Source: Bacteroidales bacterium (GTDB taxonomy: Bacteria; Bacteroidota; Bacteroidia; Bacteroidales; UBA932). Taken from it: a stretch of 64,000 bases of DNA. Under the pieces are notes generated by a model. The model was given only the letters and a program-made list of their open reading frames with translations. It did no database searches and had not been told where the DNA came from. A program made the position numbers and the translations under genes. This document shows positions 15,793-24,357 of the stretch, one piece after another; the first letter of the stretch is position 1; each line of letters opens with the position of its first letter. The DNA lies in contig JAKSJN010000008.1 in assembly GCA_024402135.1 (NCBI GenBank), forward strand, positions 1 through 64,000, read 5' to 3'.

Positions 15793-16983
15793 TTACTTGC
15801 CCCTCTTGAGTTTGAGATAGAGGCGATAGAGACTGTCATAGTCATCTCCAATCACTTCTGAGACGGCGTCCAAACCATTTATACCAATCAGATGTGTTTT
15901 CTCGTCTATCAGATTTTTGCAATATATATCGGCATCAGGATCGAGCGCATAGACCGAAATGGTCCGTTCGTTGAAATACACTCCCTGGTAAACCTCCTGC
16001 AAGGCCTCTTTACCATCCTGAAACTCGTTGACGATACGCCAAGCCAACAGCATGACATTCAGACATGAGAGAATGTATGGGCTATGGGTTGTTATGATGG
16101 TATTTGTTATTCGGCCTATGCGGTTCAGCAGGAACTGTATCAACTCGCGCTGATTGGTTGGATACAGATTCTGTTCCGGTTCCTCAATTACAAATGCATC
16201 GAAGCAACCTATCTGAAGAGCATAATCAATCACCATCACCAGTGGCAGTACTGATTGCAGTCCTGACGAACAAGCCTGGAGGGGCAATAGGCGCTCGGTC
16301 CCATCATAGCTATCTACTACACGAATGCGCTCCTTGCCATCCTTGATTACGAAATCTGCATTCAAGAAAGGAACATGATACTCACGAAGAGCATTTTTCG
16401 CCTTCTCAAACACACTCATGTATTCTATTAGTGCATCATATAAAGGTACGCGAGCAGCCAGCATACTTGCCAAAGAAGTAGATAACGAGCCAGCTAGATT
16501 GCGCTCTGCCGGAACATAGAGAATTGTTCGAGCATTTGAGTTTATGATCTCGCCATACTTCTCCTGAACAGAAGCATCATTGATATCCGTCACCCCCAAC
16601 TGAGTTAGAAGCGTTTGATTTGACAGCAACAAGAAACTATGAATCTTTACCGCCATCTCTTCTCGAGAGATTTCCCGTACATCAATACCGAACTCTCCTT
16701 TCTCGTAAGTGATTACGTAATGAGCTATTTCATTTTCTGCCTCATATCGAATCACTGTATCGTCATAGAAAAACTCGTCGATACAGAATTTCGCGAAAGG
16801 AGCCTTAAGGTTCTCTGCAGCATTCAGCAGTCGGAGTATCCAGCTCATATCACGGCAAATGGTGAGGACCTTCGATACGGTACTCTTACCACAGCCCTGT
16901 GTTCCGATAAAAACGGTCAGCGGCAATATCTCAACACTCAAGTCCTTGACAGGACCGAAATGACGAATTTTCAATAGCTCCAT
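15793..16983 (-). CDS. ABC/SMC-type AAA ATPase (OLD/Septu-like)
   Basis: 396 residues. Walker A is GTQGCGKST (27-35). A signature-like CSSGLQSVLPL (238-248) follows, then Walker B FDAFVIEEPEQNLYP (about 261-275) and switch His in IITTHSPYIL (about H300). This is the AAA_21/AAA_15 architecture of OLD, PtuA, AriA and RloA ATPases. It has no TOPRIM domain, so the nuclease function must lie in a partner, most likely the adjacent PD-(D/E)XK-like protein. It is the first gene of the six-gene unit, with a consensus promoter upstream (17045-17076). The ATPase-nuclease pair resembles Septu or PARIS in logic but not in partner. Confidence 0.85.
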   Translation of the reverse strand: MELLKIRHFGPVKDLSVEILPLTVFIGTQGCGKSTVSKVLTICRDMSWILRLLNAAENLKAPFAKFCIDEFFYDDTVIRYEAENEIAHYVITYEKGEFGIDVREISREEMAVKIHSFLLLSNQTLLTQLGVTDINDASVQEKYGEIINSNARTILYVPAERNLAGSLSTSLASMLAARVPLYDALIEYMSVFEKAKNALREYHVPFLNADFVIKDGKERIRVVDSYDGTERLLPLQACSSGLQSVLPLVMVIDYALQIGCFDAFVIEEPEQNLYPTNQRELIQFLLNRIGRITNTIITTHSPYILSCLNVMLLAWRIVNEFQDGKEALQEVYQGVYFNERTISVYALDPDADIYCKNLIDEKTHLIGINGLDAVSEVIGDDYDSLYRLYLKLKRGK

Positions 16984-17044
16984 ATGTCGTACTATTAATC
17001 TTTGTTCTCAATTGCAATCAGGCACTAATCCACGCAATTTATTG

Positions 17045-17076
17045 CAAATTTAATATTTTATATTAAGTAGCCCAAA
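17045..17076 (-). promoter_or_regulatory. Promoter of the defence-like gene cluster
   Basis: Read on the minus strand: TTTG (complement of 17073-17076), 20-nt spacer, TAAATTTG (complement of 17045-17052), then a leader of about 60 nt to the ATPase ATG at 16983. Both boxes match the Bacteroidetes housekeeping consensus exactly. Confidence 0.7.
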
Positions 17077-17167
17077 ATGGAAGGGCGTTAAAGACTTTAA
17101 AGCAGCTGATTCTGGTACGAGAAGCAATATTCTGGCTCGACAGGGTGGTTTGGGGGATTATAAATAA

Positions 17168-17195
17168 AAGAGAGTGATCTCAAAGTCACCCTCTT
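17168..17195 (-). terminator. Terminator of the lipoprotein pair
   Basis: A stem of GAGAGTGA and TCACCCTC around a short loop, 23-50 nt downstream of the 17218-17643 lipoprotein stop, with T-rich sequence on both sides. It separates that pair from the defence-like cluster, which has its own promoter at 17045-17076. Confidence 0.5.
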
Positions 17196-17217
17196 CATTA
17201 TTATAATAGGAAAATGG

Positions 17218-17643
17218 CTACTGTCCTTTCGCGTATGACAGCATTCTTGCTATGCTTTCATCAGTTAGGATCAGTTCAAACAGAGGACCGCTTGGCTTTT
17301 CGGTCAACGCCCATCCGTGGACCTGAAAAAAATCCTTCTCCGATGAATCTTTCATCTCATACCTCACACCGTCAACGGTAATCTCCCATGGCCCCAACAC
17401 ATGCCAGTCAGATATGCTTTGGCCTTCTTTCTTGTTTAAGCATAGATTGACATTCCAGGAGACTTTTTCTTCCGTCCCCAGAGAGAAGTAGTTTAACCCA
17501 CCTCTCATCTCTCCTTCCACCTGGCTTGATGACTGGTTGACTATTCTGATTGTCGCTTCGATTTCATCGTAATGATCTACGCAAGCGTTAACCATTGCAA
17601 GCGTACCTAAGATCATCAGAGATATAATAACGATTCTTTTCAT
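17218..17643 (-). CDS. Hypothetical small lipoprotein
   Basis: 141 residues. The signal peptide MKRIVIISLMILGTLAMVNAC has a lipobox VNAC. The mature chain is short, beta-rich and hydrophilic (ATIRIVNQSSSQVEGEMRGG, PWEITVDGVRYEMKDSS). No family was recognised. It begins 10 nt after the stop of the 427-residue lipoprotein, so the pair is almost certainly one operon. The phrase EITVDGVRYE echoes VTIEGVRFVIND in the upstream partner, hinting that both carry a related beta module. Surface location is likely; function unknown. Confidence 0.7.
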   Translation of the reverse strand: MKRIVIISLMILGTLAMVNACVDHYDEIEATIRIVNQSSSQVEGEMRGGLNYFSLGTEEKVSWNVNLCLNKKEGQSISDWHVLGPWEITVDGVRYEMKDSSEKDFFQVHGWALTEKPSGPLFELILTDESIARMLSYAKGQ

Positions 17644-17653
17644 AGTTGCTCCT

Positions 17654-18937
17654 TTAATACCAATAATAATGCCACACCTCTGATCCTTCTATTTCGGATC
17701 CCCTGGTCGATTGCCCATATGCATGGAAACCAACGACGTAGTAGGATGCATAATTTGGAACGAGTGTATTGCCAAGATAAGATTGGCTGACGGTCGTGTC
17801 CCCATCAAGCGGAACTGGCCAGTTATAATCTATTTTATCATAATTTCCAGAGTCTCTTTGATCCACAAAAACTGTAACTGCGTTAGTATCGTTTATTACG
17901 AACCTTACTCCTTCAATGGTAACTTGTAGATTATGACTTGCAGCCAGTGCCTGTCCTTCAGAAAGCCGACCGGTAATGTTTGCTCCTACACGTGACTGAG
18001 GGGAAGATCCACGAGCATTAACAGTGTATATGTATTTCACTGTATTCTCATATTTTACCTTGTTAATATCTGGCGCTCCTACACCGATATTATCAAAAGA
18101 ACCATACTCAAAGACTGAAAAGCCTAGGATTCCACCCTCTATCTGATTTGAAATCTTGTTCCAGATTCCGAGAGAATTCCTTTTCATTGTCTTTGTCTTA
18201 AGTCCACCATCTGATAAAGCGCCGTACCCTTGCTGGAACACTTTGGTATCATTGCAGTATGACTCGTCTGCAAAAGTTACTTTTTGGTCACCAGGCAGTG
18301 GTCTTGTAAAATTACCCAGTGCTCCCTGAAGGTAATAAGTTTCTAGATTTGCAGCGGGCGACTTTGTAGCTACGGGTTCGAAACGCTTGTTGGTGTCGAC
18401 TGAAGTCAAATAATGGAAGGTGTCAAACAGGACGATATCATCATAACCTGAAACTTTATAGAAGGTCTCATTGGGATTCAACTCCTGGCATATTGTTGTT
18501 TCTATACAAAGAGAAAGAAGTTCAGAACTATTGGCAAGCTCTCTAACAAGCTCTTCCTTCTGTTCAGGGCCATATAAGATTCCCCATTCAGTTACCTTCA
18601 GCACGTATGAGCCAAATTCCACTTCTCCTTCCGAATTAAGGATCGATCCAAAACGAGTGCTCAATATTGCATTGGGGCGATCGTCATATCCAGGCTCGTT
18701 CATAACGGTCTCGGCATATGAAACGAAGGACGTCGCTTTTGAATTACCAAAAGGAAGTCCATTCCTCATAGACATTGCCAATGACTCAACAGAATCAAAG
18801 TGTAGAGGTTCAGAAACAGGATACTTGGCAATCAATTCGTTTCCTGTAGTGGCGTTGTTCGTTTCAATGGGTGTCTCTTTGTCGCAAGAGATGCAAGTCG
18901 CAATCAAAAAGGCGGTTAAAAAGAATCTTAGCTTCAT
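17654..18937 (-). CDS. Hypothetical lipoprotein (427 aa)
   Basis: Signal peptide MKLRFFLTAFLIATCISC with lipobox CISC. The N-terminal third (LHFDSVESLAMSMRNGLPFG, through TRFGSILNSEGEVEFGSYVLKVTEWG) is a pattern seen in Bacteroidetes DUF4848-like lipoproteins, an assignment I hold weakly. The C-terminal part (VGANITGRLSEGQALAASHNLQVTIEGVRFVIND) looks like a beta-sandwich. It is first in a two-gene operon with the 141-residue lipoprotein. There is no catalytic motif. It lies between the defence-like cluster and a second C10 protease locus. Function unknown. Confidence 0.7.
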   Translation of the reverse strand: MKLRFFLTAFLIATCISCDKETPIETNNATTGNELIAKYPVSEPLHFDSVESLAMSMRNGLPFGNSKATSFVSYAETVMNEPGYDDRPNAILSTRFGSILNSEGEVEFGSYVLKVTEWGILYGPEQKEELVRELANSSELLSLCIETTICQELNPNETFYKVSGYDDIVLFDTFHYLTSVDTNKRFEPVATKSPAANLETYYLQGALGNFTRPLPGDQKVTFADESYCNDTKVFQQGYGALSDGGLKTKTMKRNSLGIWNKISNQIEGGILGFSVFEYGSFDNIGVGAPDINKVKYENTVKYIYTVNARGSSPQSRVGANITGRLSEGQALAASHNLQVTIEGVRFVINDTNAVTVFVDQRDSGNYDKIDYNWPVPLDGDTTVSQSYLGNTLVPNYASYYVVGFHAYGQSTRGSEIEGSEVWHYYWY

Positions 18938-19516
18938 ATAACGAATGTTTTTTTTGTTTTGTTCTTGTTGCCGGGAATAGTGTGAGTTTATTGATTAGGC
19001 TTTACTTGTATTAAGATCCAAGACAAATATGTGCTTCTTACATATCTCTCAACGTAATTGCGAGATTGGATTTGATTATGGCTTTCAAGTAAAACAAGAG
19101 AGTCCTATATTATCTAATAGCTAGTGGTATTGTGATTATCGAGTAAAGGCTTGTAATAAATCTGTACATGCGTTTCTTAGTTGTTGATATGGAGTCTCTG
19201 AGTATTATTATTCGTTACAAAGATAGGCTACTCATATCTCATTTTGATAATCATAAATCTAATTATCAACTACGTAATATACTGATAATAAGCAAGAAAA
19301 ATTGGCGCCAATCTCATTTGCACCCAATTATGCCTCACCTATTATATCGATCGACTAACCATCGTGGAAATAAGACGAGCCGATGTTTTGATTATCTCAT
19401 GGATTCCTCTAGTTTTTTTTTACATGAATCTGTTCTATTTGATCTGATTCGTCAGAATCCATTTTTTAGCAATTGTGATGATTAGAAATCGACTGCATCA
19501 ATTTTCTCTTTTGCAT
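18938..19516. other. Long AT-rich intergenic stretch
   Basis: About 580 bp between the lipoprotein operon and the radical-SAM remnant. A 105-codon frame at 19168-19485 has no signal, no family features and an unlikely composition, so it was not called. No convincing promoter pair or hairpin was found. It may be decayed coding sequence. Confidence 0.5.
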
Positions 19517-19925
19517 CTACAGATTACTCAACTTCAATCGCTTCATTTCCGCAATTGAGCAGAAGAACTGGTTGATTTCTTTGAAATCACTAATGACACT
19601 TTCGTTGGCATTACGGATTAGACAGATTGAACAATACTGATTGTTATTGCAATGCAGGCAGGTTTGGAAATCCTTAAGTCGAAGAGCCCGCAGTGCATTC
19701 AGTTGTTCGGAATCCTTCCATATAGAAGAAAGACTCTGTGATCGTATGTCCCCTATAGTATGCTGCTGCCATCCCTCGCATGGGTATGCTGATCCATTCC
19801 ATGAGATGCATATGGAACTGGTTCCGACAGGGCAAATCTTTGAATCTACAATATATGAAATACTACATCTCCAAACCATTTGAAACAATATCAGAATCTG
19901 GAAGAAACAATTGATGTTGAATTAT
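19517..19925 (-). pseudogene. Truncated radical-SAM/SPASM peptide-maturase, C-terminal remnant
   Basis: Only the SPASM-type cluster-binding tail survives: ICPVGTSSICISWNGSAYPCEGW, DIRSQSLSSIW, then CLHCNNNQYCSICL with its regularly spaced Cys. The CxxxCxxC radical-SAM core is absent; the open frame runs back only to an in-frame TAA near 19925, and the ATG at 19879 has no leader. Family members are about 350-450 residues, so roughly the first two thirds are lost. The missing part is replaced by the upstream region of the C10 protease operon, suggesting that its arrival truncated this gene. No precursor peptide gene was recognised nearby. Confidence 0.7.
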
Positions 19926-19968
19926 CGACAGTTCATGTAGAGTATAAAAGAATGTCGTGTTTTCTTAT

Positions 19969-19999
19969 TTTGAGATGTATGTCGAGTTTTTCATATTTG
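19969..19999 (+). promoter_or_regulatory. Candidate promoter of the C10 protease operon
   Basis: TTTG at 19969-19972, 19-nt spacer, CATATTTG at 19992-19999 (one base off TAnnTTTG), then about 29 nt to the ATG at 20029. It lies next to the truncated radical-SAM gene. Confidence 0.45.
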
Positions 20000-20028
20000 T
20001 TAATAACATTCATAAAAACAGCGAAGAA

Positions 20029-21306
20029 ATGAAAAAAATGTTATTAGCATCCTGTTTGATCTTATTCTTTTCATGTGAGAAGGCAATGGACTACTCGATT
20101 CACAAATCAAGTGAAAACCTATCAATCAGTTTGGACGAAGCTTTAGAGAACTTAAACACAGCAATAAATACGTTGTATGGATCAGGAACTAAGGCAATGG
20201 GTACATTTTCATATTCTCACTCAAATATCCAAACCTTTACGAGTGACAAACTGATGTGCCAAACGAAGGGTGGTTTCAATGTGATGTCAATCCCTGATAG
20301 TCTATTCTATATAGTAAACTTTGATGATGATCAAGGCTTTGCGATTCTATCAGCTACAAAAAGACTATCTAGTGATGTTTATTGTATTACGGAATCTGGA
20401 CATTTGTCGATTGAAGATTTTAATATCAATTTTCATTCTTCACAGACTAAAAGTTCCGATAGTGATAGTTCTGAGGAAGAGTTTGTCCCTATTGGTCTAG
20501 ATGTGATCCCTGCTCTTCTTATTTCAGATATCATGATTGAATTATCAACAGAACAATCGCAATCCGATAATAATGACTCTATTACAAAAGCCGGAACCCT
20601 CAAATATGGCCCTTACTTAAAAACAAAATGGGAGCAGAAATATAGTAATTATGGTCAGGGTGTAAGAGTGTTTAATCGTTATACTCCACACCATGCTCCT
20701 GCTGGATGTGTTGCTATTGCGACTGCACAGATAATGGAGTCTAAAAAGTATGCTTCTGGTAACAATTACTTCGATGGAGTTCATTGTGACTGGAATAATA
20801 TGGAAACTGTGAATAATTATATGGACATAGGGACGTATCTTTCAGGTGATACTACCTATTTTGATCAAGTCGCACATTTTGTCAGAGAAGTTGGTCGCCA
20901 ATGTGATATCAATTATGGGAACAATGAGTTTGGTTCATCCAGTGGAGGATATGCCGTAGGGGCAAAGCAATGTTTGGAGCATTATGGCTATTCAAACGTG
21001 AAAAGGCTTCTGGGCTTTGGTAGTACTAACCAGAACAAAGCAAGCCTTTGTATAAGAAATGAAAACCCTGTATATTTGGACGGTTATAAGACCGGTTTAG
21101 GTGGACATGCATGGGTGCTAGATGGTGAATTCGGGAACTTTTACCATATTAATTGGGGATATGCAGGTGCTTCGGATGGCTATTATGAAAAAGGAGTTTT
21201 CAAGACAACTTCGCGTTATACAAGAGACCTCGAATATGATAGAAATACATCTGAGTATGATTTAGAATTTACGTGGGATTTTAGACTTGTAACTTATGAG
21301 CTGTAG
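20029..21306 (+). CDS. C10 (streptopain-like) cysteine protease lipoprotein, second locus
   Basis: 425 residues from MKKMLLASCLILFFSC (lipobox FFSC); a longer in-frame start at 19957 would precede the signal peptide and is rejected. The N-terminal 190 residues are a Spi-like propeptide with two acidic linkers (SDSDSSEEE, QSQSDNN). The catalytic domain starts near GPYLKTKWEQ. The nucleophile is in HHAPAGCVAIATAQIM (about C227) and the catalytic His in GGHAWVLDG (about H360), followed by YHINWGYAG. It is closer to the canonical family motif than the first C10 gene. The stop overlaps the start of a small lipoprotein by 11 nt, so the two are translationally coupled. Confidence 0.9.
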   Translation: MKKMLLASCLILFFSCEKAMDYSIHKSSENLSISLDEALENLNTAINTLYGSGTKAMGTFSYSHSNIQTFTSDKLMCQTKGGFNVMSIPDSLFYIVNFDDDQGFAILSATKRLSSDVYCITESGHLSIEDFNINFHSSQTKSSDSDSSEEEFVPIGLDVIPALLISDIMIELSTEQSQSDNNDSITKAGTLKYGPYLKTKWEQKYSNYGQGVRVFNRYTPHHAPAGCVAIATAQIMESKKYASGNNYFDGVHCDWNNMETVNNYMDIGTYLSGDTTYFDQVAHFVREVGRQCDINYGNNEFGSSSGGYAVGAKQCLEHYGYSNVKRLLGFGSTNQNKASLCIRNENPVYLDGYKTGLGGHAWVLDGEFGNFYHINWGYAGASDGYYEKGVFKTTSRYTRDLEYDRNTSEYDLEFTWDFRLVTYEL

Positions 21307-21691
21307 ACGTTCTTGCTTTATTAAAACGTTAGCAATTGCGATTCTGTTGTTCCTTTCTTCCTGTGAAAAAGTAATGCTTCATACGCTGAAATTGTCTGAT
21401 ACAGTGATTTCTTTTGATTATTATGGTGGCGAGAAAAAAGTGACAGGCAACCATGACGAGTTGGTTTTGGTGTGTCTATATGAGTTGGATGCGAACATGT
21501 CTGAAATCGGAGCAGGTTCATCGGTCAGTCGAGAAGAGGCTCGACTTGATTGGTTGACAGTAAGGGTGAGTGGAAACGAGGTAATAATAAGTGCGGAACC
21601 TAATGCAGGCAGTATACCAAGATATGCTCTAGCTGCTATCTGTAGCACTAAAACCATAACTGAGGAAGTAATAAATATCAAACAGGAATAG
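21296..21691 (+). CDS. Small BACON/Ig-like lipoprotein coupled to the C10 protease
   Basis: 131 residues. The start overlaps the protease 3' end by 11 nt (ATGAGCTGTAG). The signal has a lipobox LSSC. The mature part reads as one Ig-like/BACON-type module (SDTVISFDYYGGEKKVTGN..., LDWLTVRVSGNEVIISAEPN...), which in these proteins binds glycans or anchors. Bacteroides C10 proteases are often next to small Spi-like inhibitors; this position fits an inhibitor or surface partner, but sequence resemblance to Spi was not seen. The operon ends at a hairpin (21780-21805). Confidence 0.7.
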   Translation: MSCRRSCFIKTLAIAILLFLSSCEKVMLHTLKLSDTVISFDYYGGEKKVTGNHDELVLVCLYELDANMSEIGAGSSVSREEARLDWLTVRVSGNEVIISAEPNAGSIPRYALAAICSTKTITEEVINIKQE

Positions 21692-21779
21692 AATGCTCAA
21701 GGGAACGATCAATAGTCAAGATAAGTCTTTGATAATTCTGGCTCATGGTTGATTTACATCTTACGTAAAGAAACAAAGT

Positions 21780-21805
21780 GAGGCTGACCGGTAATGGTCA
21801 GCCTC
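21780..21805. terminator. Bidirectional terminator between convergent genes
   Basis: A 10-bp perfect stem GAGGCTGACC / GGTCAGCCTC with a 6-nt loop, between the C10 operon (plus) and the LytTR gene (minus). The same stem core occurs in the SusD terminator (55156-55187). Confidence 0.75.
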
Positions 21806-21809
21806 GCTC

Positions 21810-22166
21810 TTATGCTGTGTCTTCTGATAATATGCTATTTAACGCCTTCTGGCGTATTGTGATGGTTTCGGGAAAGGAATTGCCAAATATAATGGTATAA
21901 CTACCCTCTCTAGTCTTTCTGTATGCCCTGACCTTGGTCAAATTTATGATAGCTTGACGAGATATCTTCATGAATTCAGGGGAATCCAAAGCCTTTTCAA
22001 AGAATTTGAGACTTCTTGTATGATGTCCCCAACGTCCATCTTCCATGAAAACCAATGTGCTACGGTAACTTGTAATAACTGCGCATATGTCAGATATCTT
22101 TGCAGGGATTACATTCTCGGCATATTTGAGGTATATATATTGGATGGGTTTTGAATCAGAATTCAT
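21810..22166 (-). CDS. Stand-alone LytTR DNA-binding protein
   Basis: 118 residues, nearly all of it a LytTR domain: an N-terminal strand pair, then FMKISRQAIINLTKVRAYRKTREGSYTIIFGN, matching the conserved SRxxIVNLxxV segment, and an RQKAL helix. LytTR binds direct repeats in promoters and is usually fused to a receiver; no receiver or transporter domain is attached here. Stand-alone versions act as local regulators in Bacteroidetes. It lies 81 nt from the AIPR gene in the same direction and convergent with the C10 operon, so it could control either. No LytTR target repeats were identified with certainty. Confidence 0.85.
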   Translation of the reverse strand: MNSDSKPIQYIYLKYAENVIPAKISDICAVITSYRSTLVFMEDGRWGHHTRSLKFFEKALDSPEFMKISRQAIINLTKVRAYRKTREGSYTIIFGNSFPETITIRQKALNSILSEDTA

Positions 22167-22247
22167 ATACTATTTGTATAGAAAAATTCAAAAAATAGTC
22201 AACTTGGACATATTGCACACCGTTCACTAAACATAAAGGCCTTCAAA

Positions 22248-24011
22248 TTAGTGCCGTTTATTGATTTGATCCGCTTTTGCTGCTAACTCCTTCATCTTTT
22301 TTGTGAATGATTCTTTCATCCTGTCCGAATCGTTAGGGTCACAGTGGTTCAACGCAGCATTTACAAGTTCAATCGCAGCATTAAATCCTTCTTTACACCT
22401 ATCTGTGTCGCATAGAATCGAACACAGATGGTCGCAGTAATGTTGAACCTTATTACTATTAAATGCTGGCAAACTTGTGCATTGACACATTAGGCGGAAG
22501 GCTAGAAGAACATGAAACTTAACCTTCCTGTATTTTCTATCAATGAAACCGCATGAGAACAACTCCTGCATTTTGTAGGAAGCGAGCGCACATGTGTAAT
22601 ACAATGCAGGGTTTGTCTCCGGAGAGAATACCATATTCCCATTTTTCTCAAATTCTTCAACTATACTACCATAGTATCCACGGACTTTGTCCGGTGCCTC
22701 CATTATCATACTGACAAAAGATATGATTTGGTTTGGAATAGTAACAATTTTATTTTGAGGGACTTTTGCATCTGATGATTTATACTGCTTAGACCTCCTT
22801 TCATAATAGAGTTTCTCGTATGTATTCTGTGCATTGTAATAATCTTCAATAAGTTTTTGGGTCTCTAGTAGCGATATGAGTTGCTCCCTCTTTACCTCTG
22901 TCTGACTATTGTTTCCAATAATAATCTTATCTCTTATCCCTTTGTCTTCCGAGGCAATTAGCTTAACTGTAACTTTCAATTTGTCTATGTCTGGCAGGTC
23001 TTTGTTGATGAATAGAACATTACATGTTTGGCATCCGTTTACGATCTGATAATCCACTAATCTAATGTCATGACCGGTTGGTTGCAGCTTTCTTGCAATT
23101 ACAGTAATACCATTATTCATTGCTGCAAATAGATCAATGTTTCCAGCTTTCAAAGAATCGGATATGGATCTATTAATGAGGTTGAGACCCTGAAATGCTC
23201 TGACGTTATCATAGAACACCTCTTGCATAATTCTCCCATCTGAAATATACAGTTTTTGCAGTTCATTATATGGGAGAATGCATAAATAGGCGTCTGCTAT
23301 TCCTTCAACTTTTGGAAGAGTAATCTTCTGTTCAATATTTATGATTGCTTCAGGTTTTGTCTTCGTACTCTTGTAGTAGTTGACAATCTCTTTTTTATCA
23401 AGAAATGAGAAACGGAAATTTCGAACTAGATCCGTGCTCTCTACGAAATCAGTGGTTTTCTTGACTTTTGATTCAAAGTCTTTTTGTGCATTATAGGTTC
23501 CACAACATACATAGTATCCATGTAATATAGGGTTATTCCCTTCCGAAAAATCAGAACTCTTGCTGTAAATATGTTTGAGTAGGTCTCTATAGTCTTGTAA
23601 ATCGCTGTTGCAAGAAGGAAGCTCTGTTTCCCCTAACACATCACGAAGTAGGTTCTCGATTCCATCCAGAGCCATCCCTAACTCCGCAGCACTGAAACTT
23701 GTTGATGTTTTTGATTGAATGATGACAATCTGTGCATCAATCGATCCATTTGCCGAAAGTAGGTCATCCACTAGTTTTGTATTTGTAACAATCTTTCCAT
23801 TGACAACGATTAAGAAACCATCGATTCCCCAGTCTCCTCCATTTCCTACTTTAATGTCTTCTAGTAAACTCTTGCTGATCGTCTCCGACTTGCAGTACTT
23901 TGATGCGATGGAGTATATAGAAAAGAGTTCAAATGCATCGCTTTCACATATAGAGTTGTATCCATATGTGTTCATAAACTCGTCAAAATGCGATTTGGTA
24001 ACAATATCCAT
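22248..24011 (-). CDS. AIPR-family abortive phage infection protein
   Basis: 587 residues. The N-terminal domain has a PD-(D/E)XK-like site: GDWGIDGFLIVVNGK (about D60-D65) then IVIIQSKTS (about Q99, K101), the restriction-endonuclease-like module often fused to AIPR. The AIPR domain is recognisable by MNNGITVIARK and DYQIVNGCQTCNVLF. AIPR proteins are associated with phage-induced abortive infection, with nuclease activity assumed. It lies alone beside a LytTR regulator. The size is typical and no truncation is visible. Upstream is an unusual inverted repeat at 24250-24303. Confidence 0.85.
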   Translation of the reverse strand: MDIVTKSHFDEFMNTYGYNSICESDAFELFSIYSIASKYCKSETISKSLLEDIKVGNGGDWGIDGFLIVVNGKIVTNTKLVDDLLSANGSIDAQIVIIQSKTSTSFSAAELGMALDGIENLLRDVLGETELPSCNSDLQDYRDLLKHIYSKSSDFSEGNNPILHGYYVCCGTYNAQKDFESKVKKTTDFVESTDLVRNFRFSFLDKKEIVNYYKSTKTKPEAIINIEQKITLPKVEGIADAYLCILPYNELQKLYISDGRIMQEVFYDNVRAFQGLNLINRSISDSLKAGNIDLFAAMNNGITVIARKLQPTGHDIRLVDYQIVNGCQTCNVLFINKDLPDIDKLKVTVKLIASEDKGIRDKIIIGNNSQTEVKREQLISLLETQKLIEDYYNAQNTYEKLYYERRSKQYKSSDAKVPQNKIVTIPNQIISFVSMIMEAPDKVRGYYGSIVEEFEKNGNMVFSPETNPALYYTCALASYKMQELFSCGFIDRKYRKVKFHVLLAFRLMCQCTSLPAFNSNKVQHYCDHLCSILCDTDRCKEGFNAAIELVNAALNHCDPNDSDRMKESFTKKMKELAAKADQINKRH

Positions 24012-24357
24012 TTCCTAATAAAGAGTTTTTTGTAGTTATTGTTTATTATGTTTAATAATGTGTATACTTAACTGTTCCAGATATGGAATTGTATAGGTCC
24101 AGGACGCAAATGAATTATGGAATACTTCGTCATTTGATTGGGTACATGACTTACAATCGGGTAGAAAGACTTTAAGTCGAATATGCTATACAAGTGAGAG
24201 GAGTATGAATACGTATACGAAATACGTTAAATAACGGATAAGAAACAAATCTCATATCTCATTATTTCAAGTGTAATATCTTCGATAATAATGAGATATG
24301 AGAAAGAAACCTAACCTATGCAAATAAGGTTTTCAGCTATGGGATAAAGATGTTCTA
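24012..24357. other. Intergenic stretch holding a 17-bp perfect inverted repeat
   Basis: About 345 bp, AT-rich, between the AIPR gene start and the DUF3244 gene stop. Apart from the inverted repeat at 24250-24303, no genes or promoter pair were recognised. Confidence 0.5.
24250..24303. repeat. 17-bp perfect inverted repeat, 20-nt loop
   Basis: TCTCATATCTCATTATT at 24250-24266 is exactly complementary to AATAATGAGATATGAGA at 24287-24303. It lies about 55 nt downstream of the DUF3244 gene stop and 240 nt upstream of AIPR. It is AT-rich without a GC core, so it is atypical for an intrinsic terminator. It may be a regulator site or cruciform. Confidence 0.8.

Noticed and set aside
15792-15851. 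Longer start for the PD-(D/E)XK-like protein
   Set aside because: It would overlap the ATPase by 59 nt; the inner ATG at 15791 has a better ribosome-binding context.
8728-16983. Assignment of the cluster to Septu, PARIS or BREX
   Set aside because: The ATPase is similar, but HNH (PtuB), DUF4435 (AriB) and the BREX PglZ/BrxC genes are absent.
19168-19485. 105-codon plus-strand frame in the AT-rich gap
   Set aside because: No signal, domain or operon context; composition looks non-coding.
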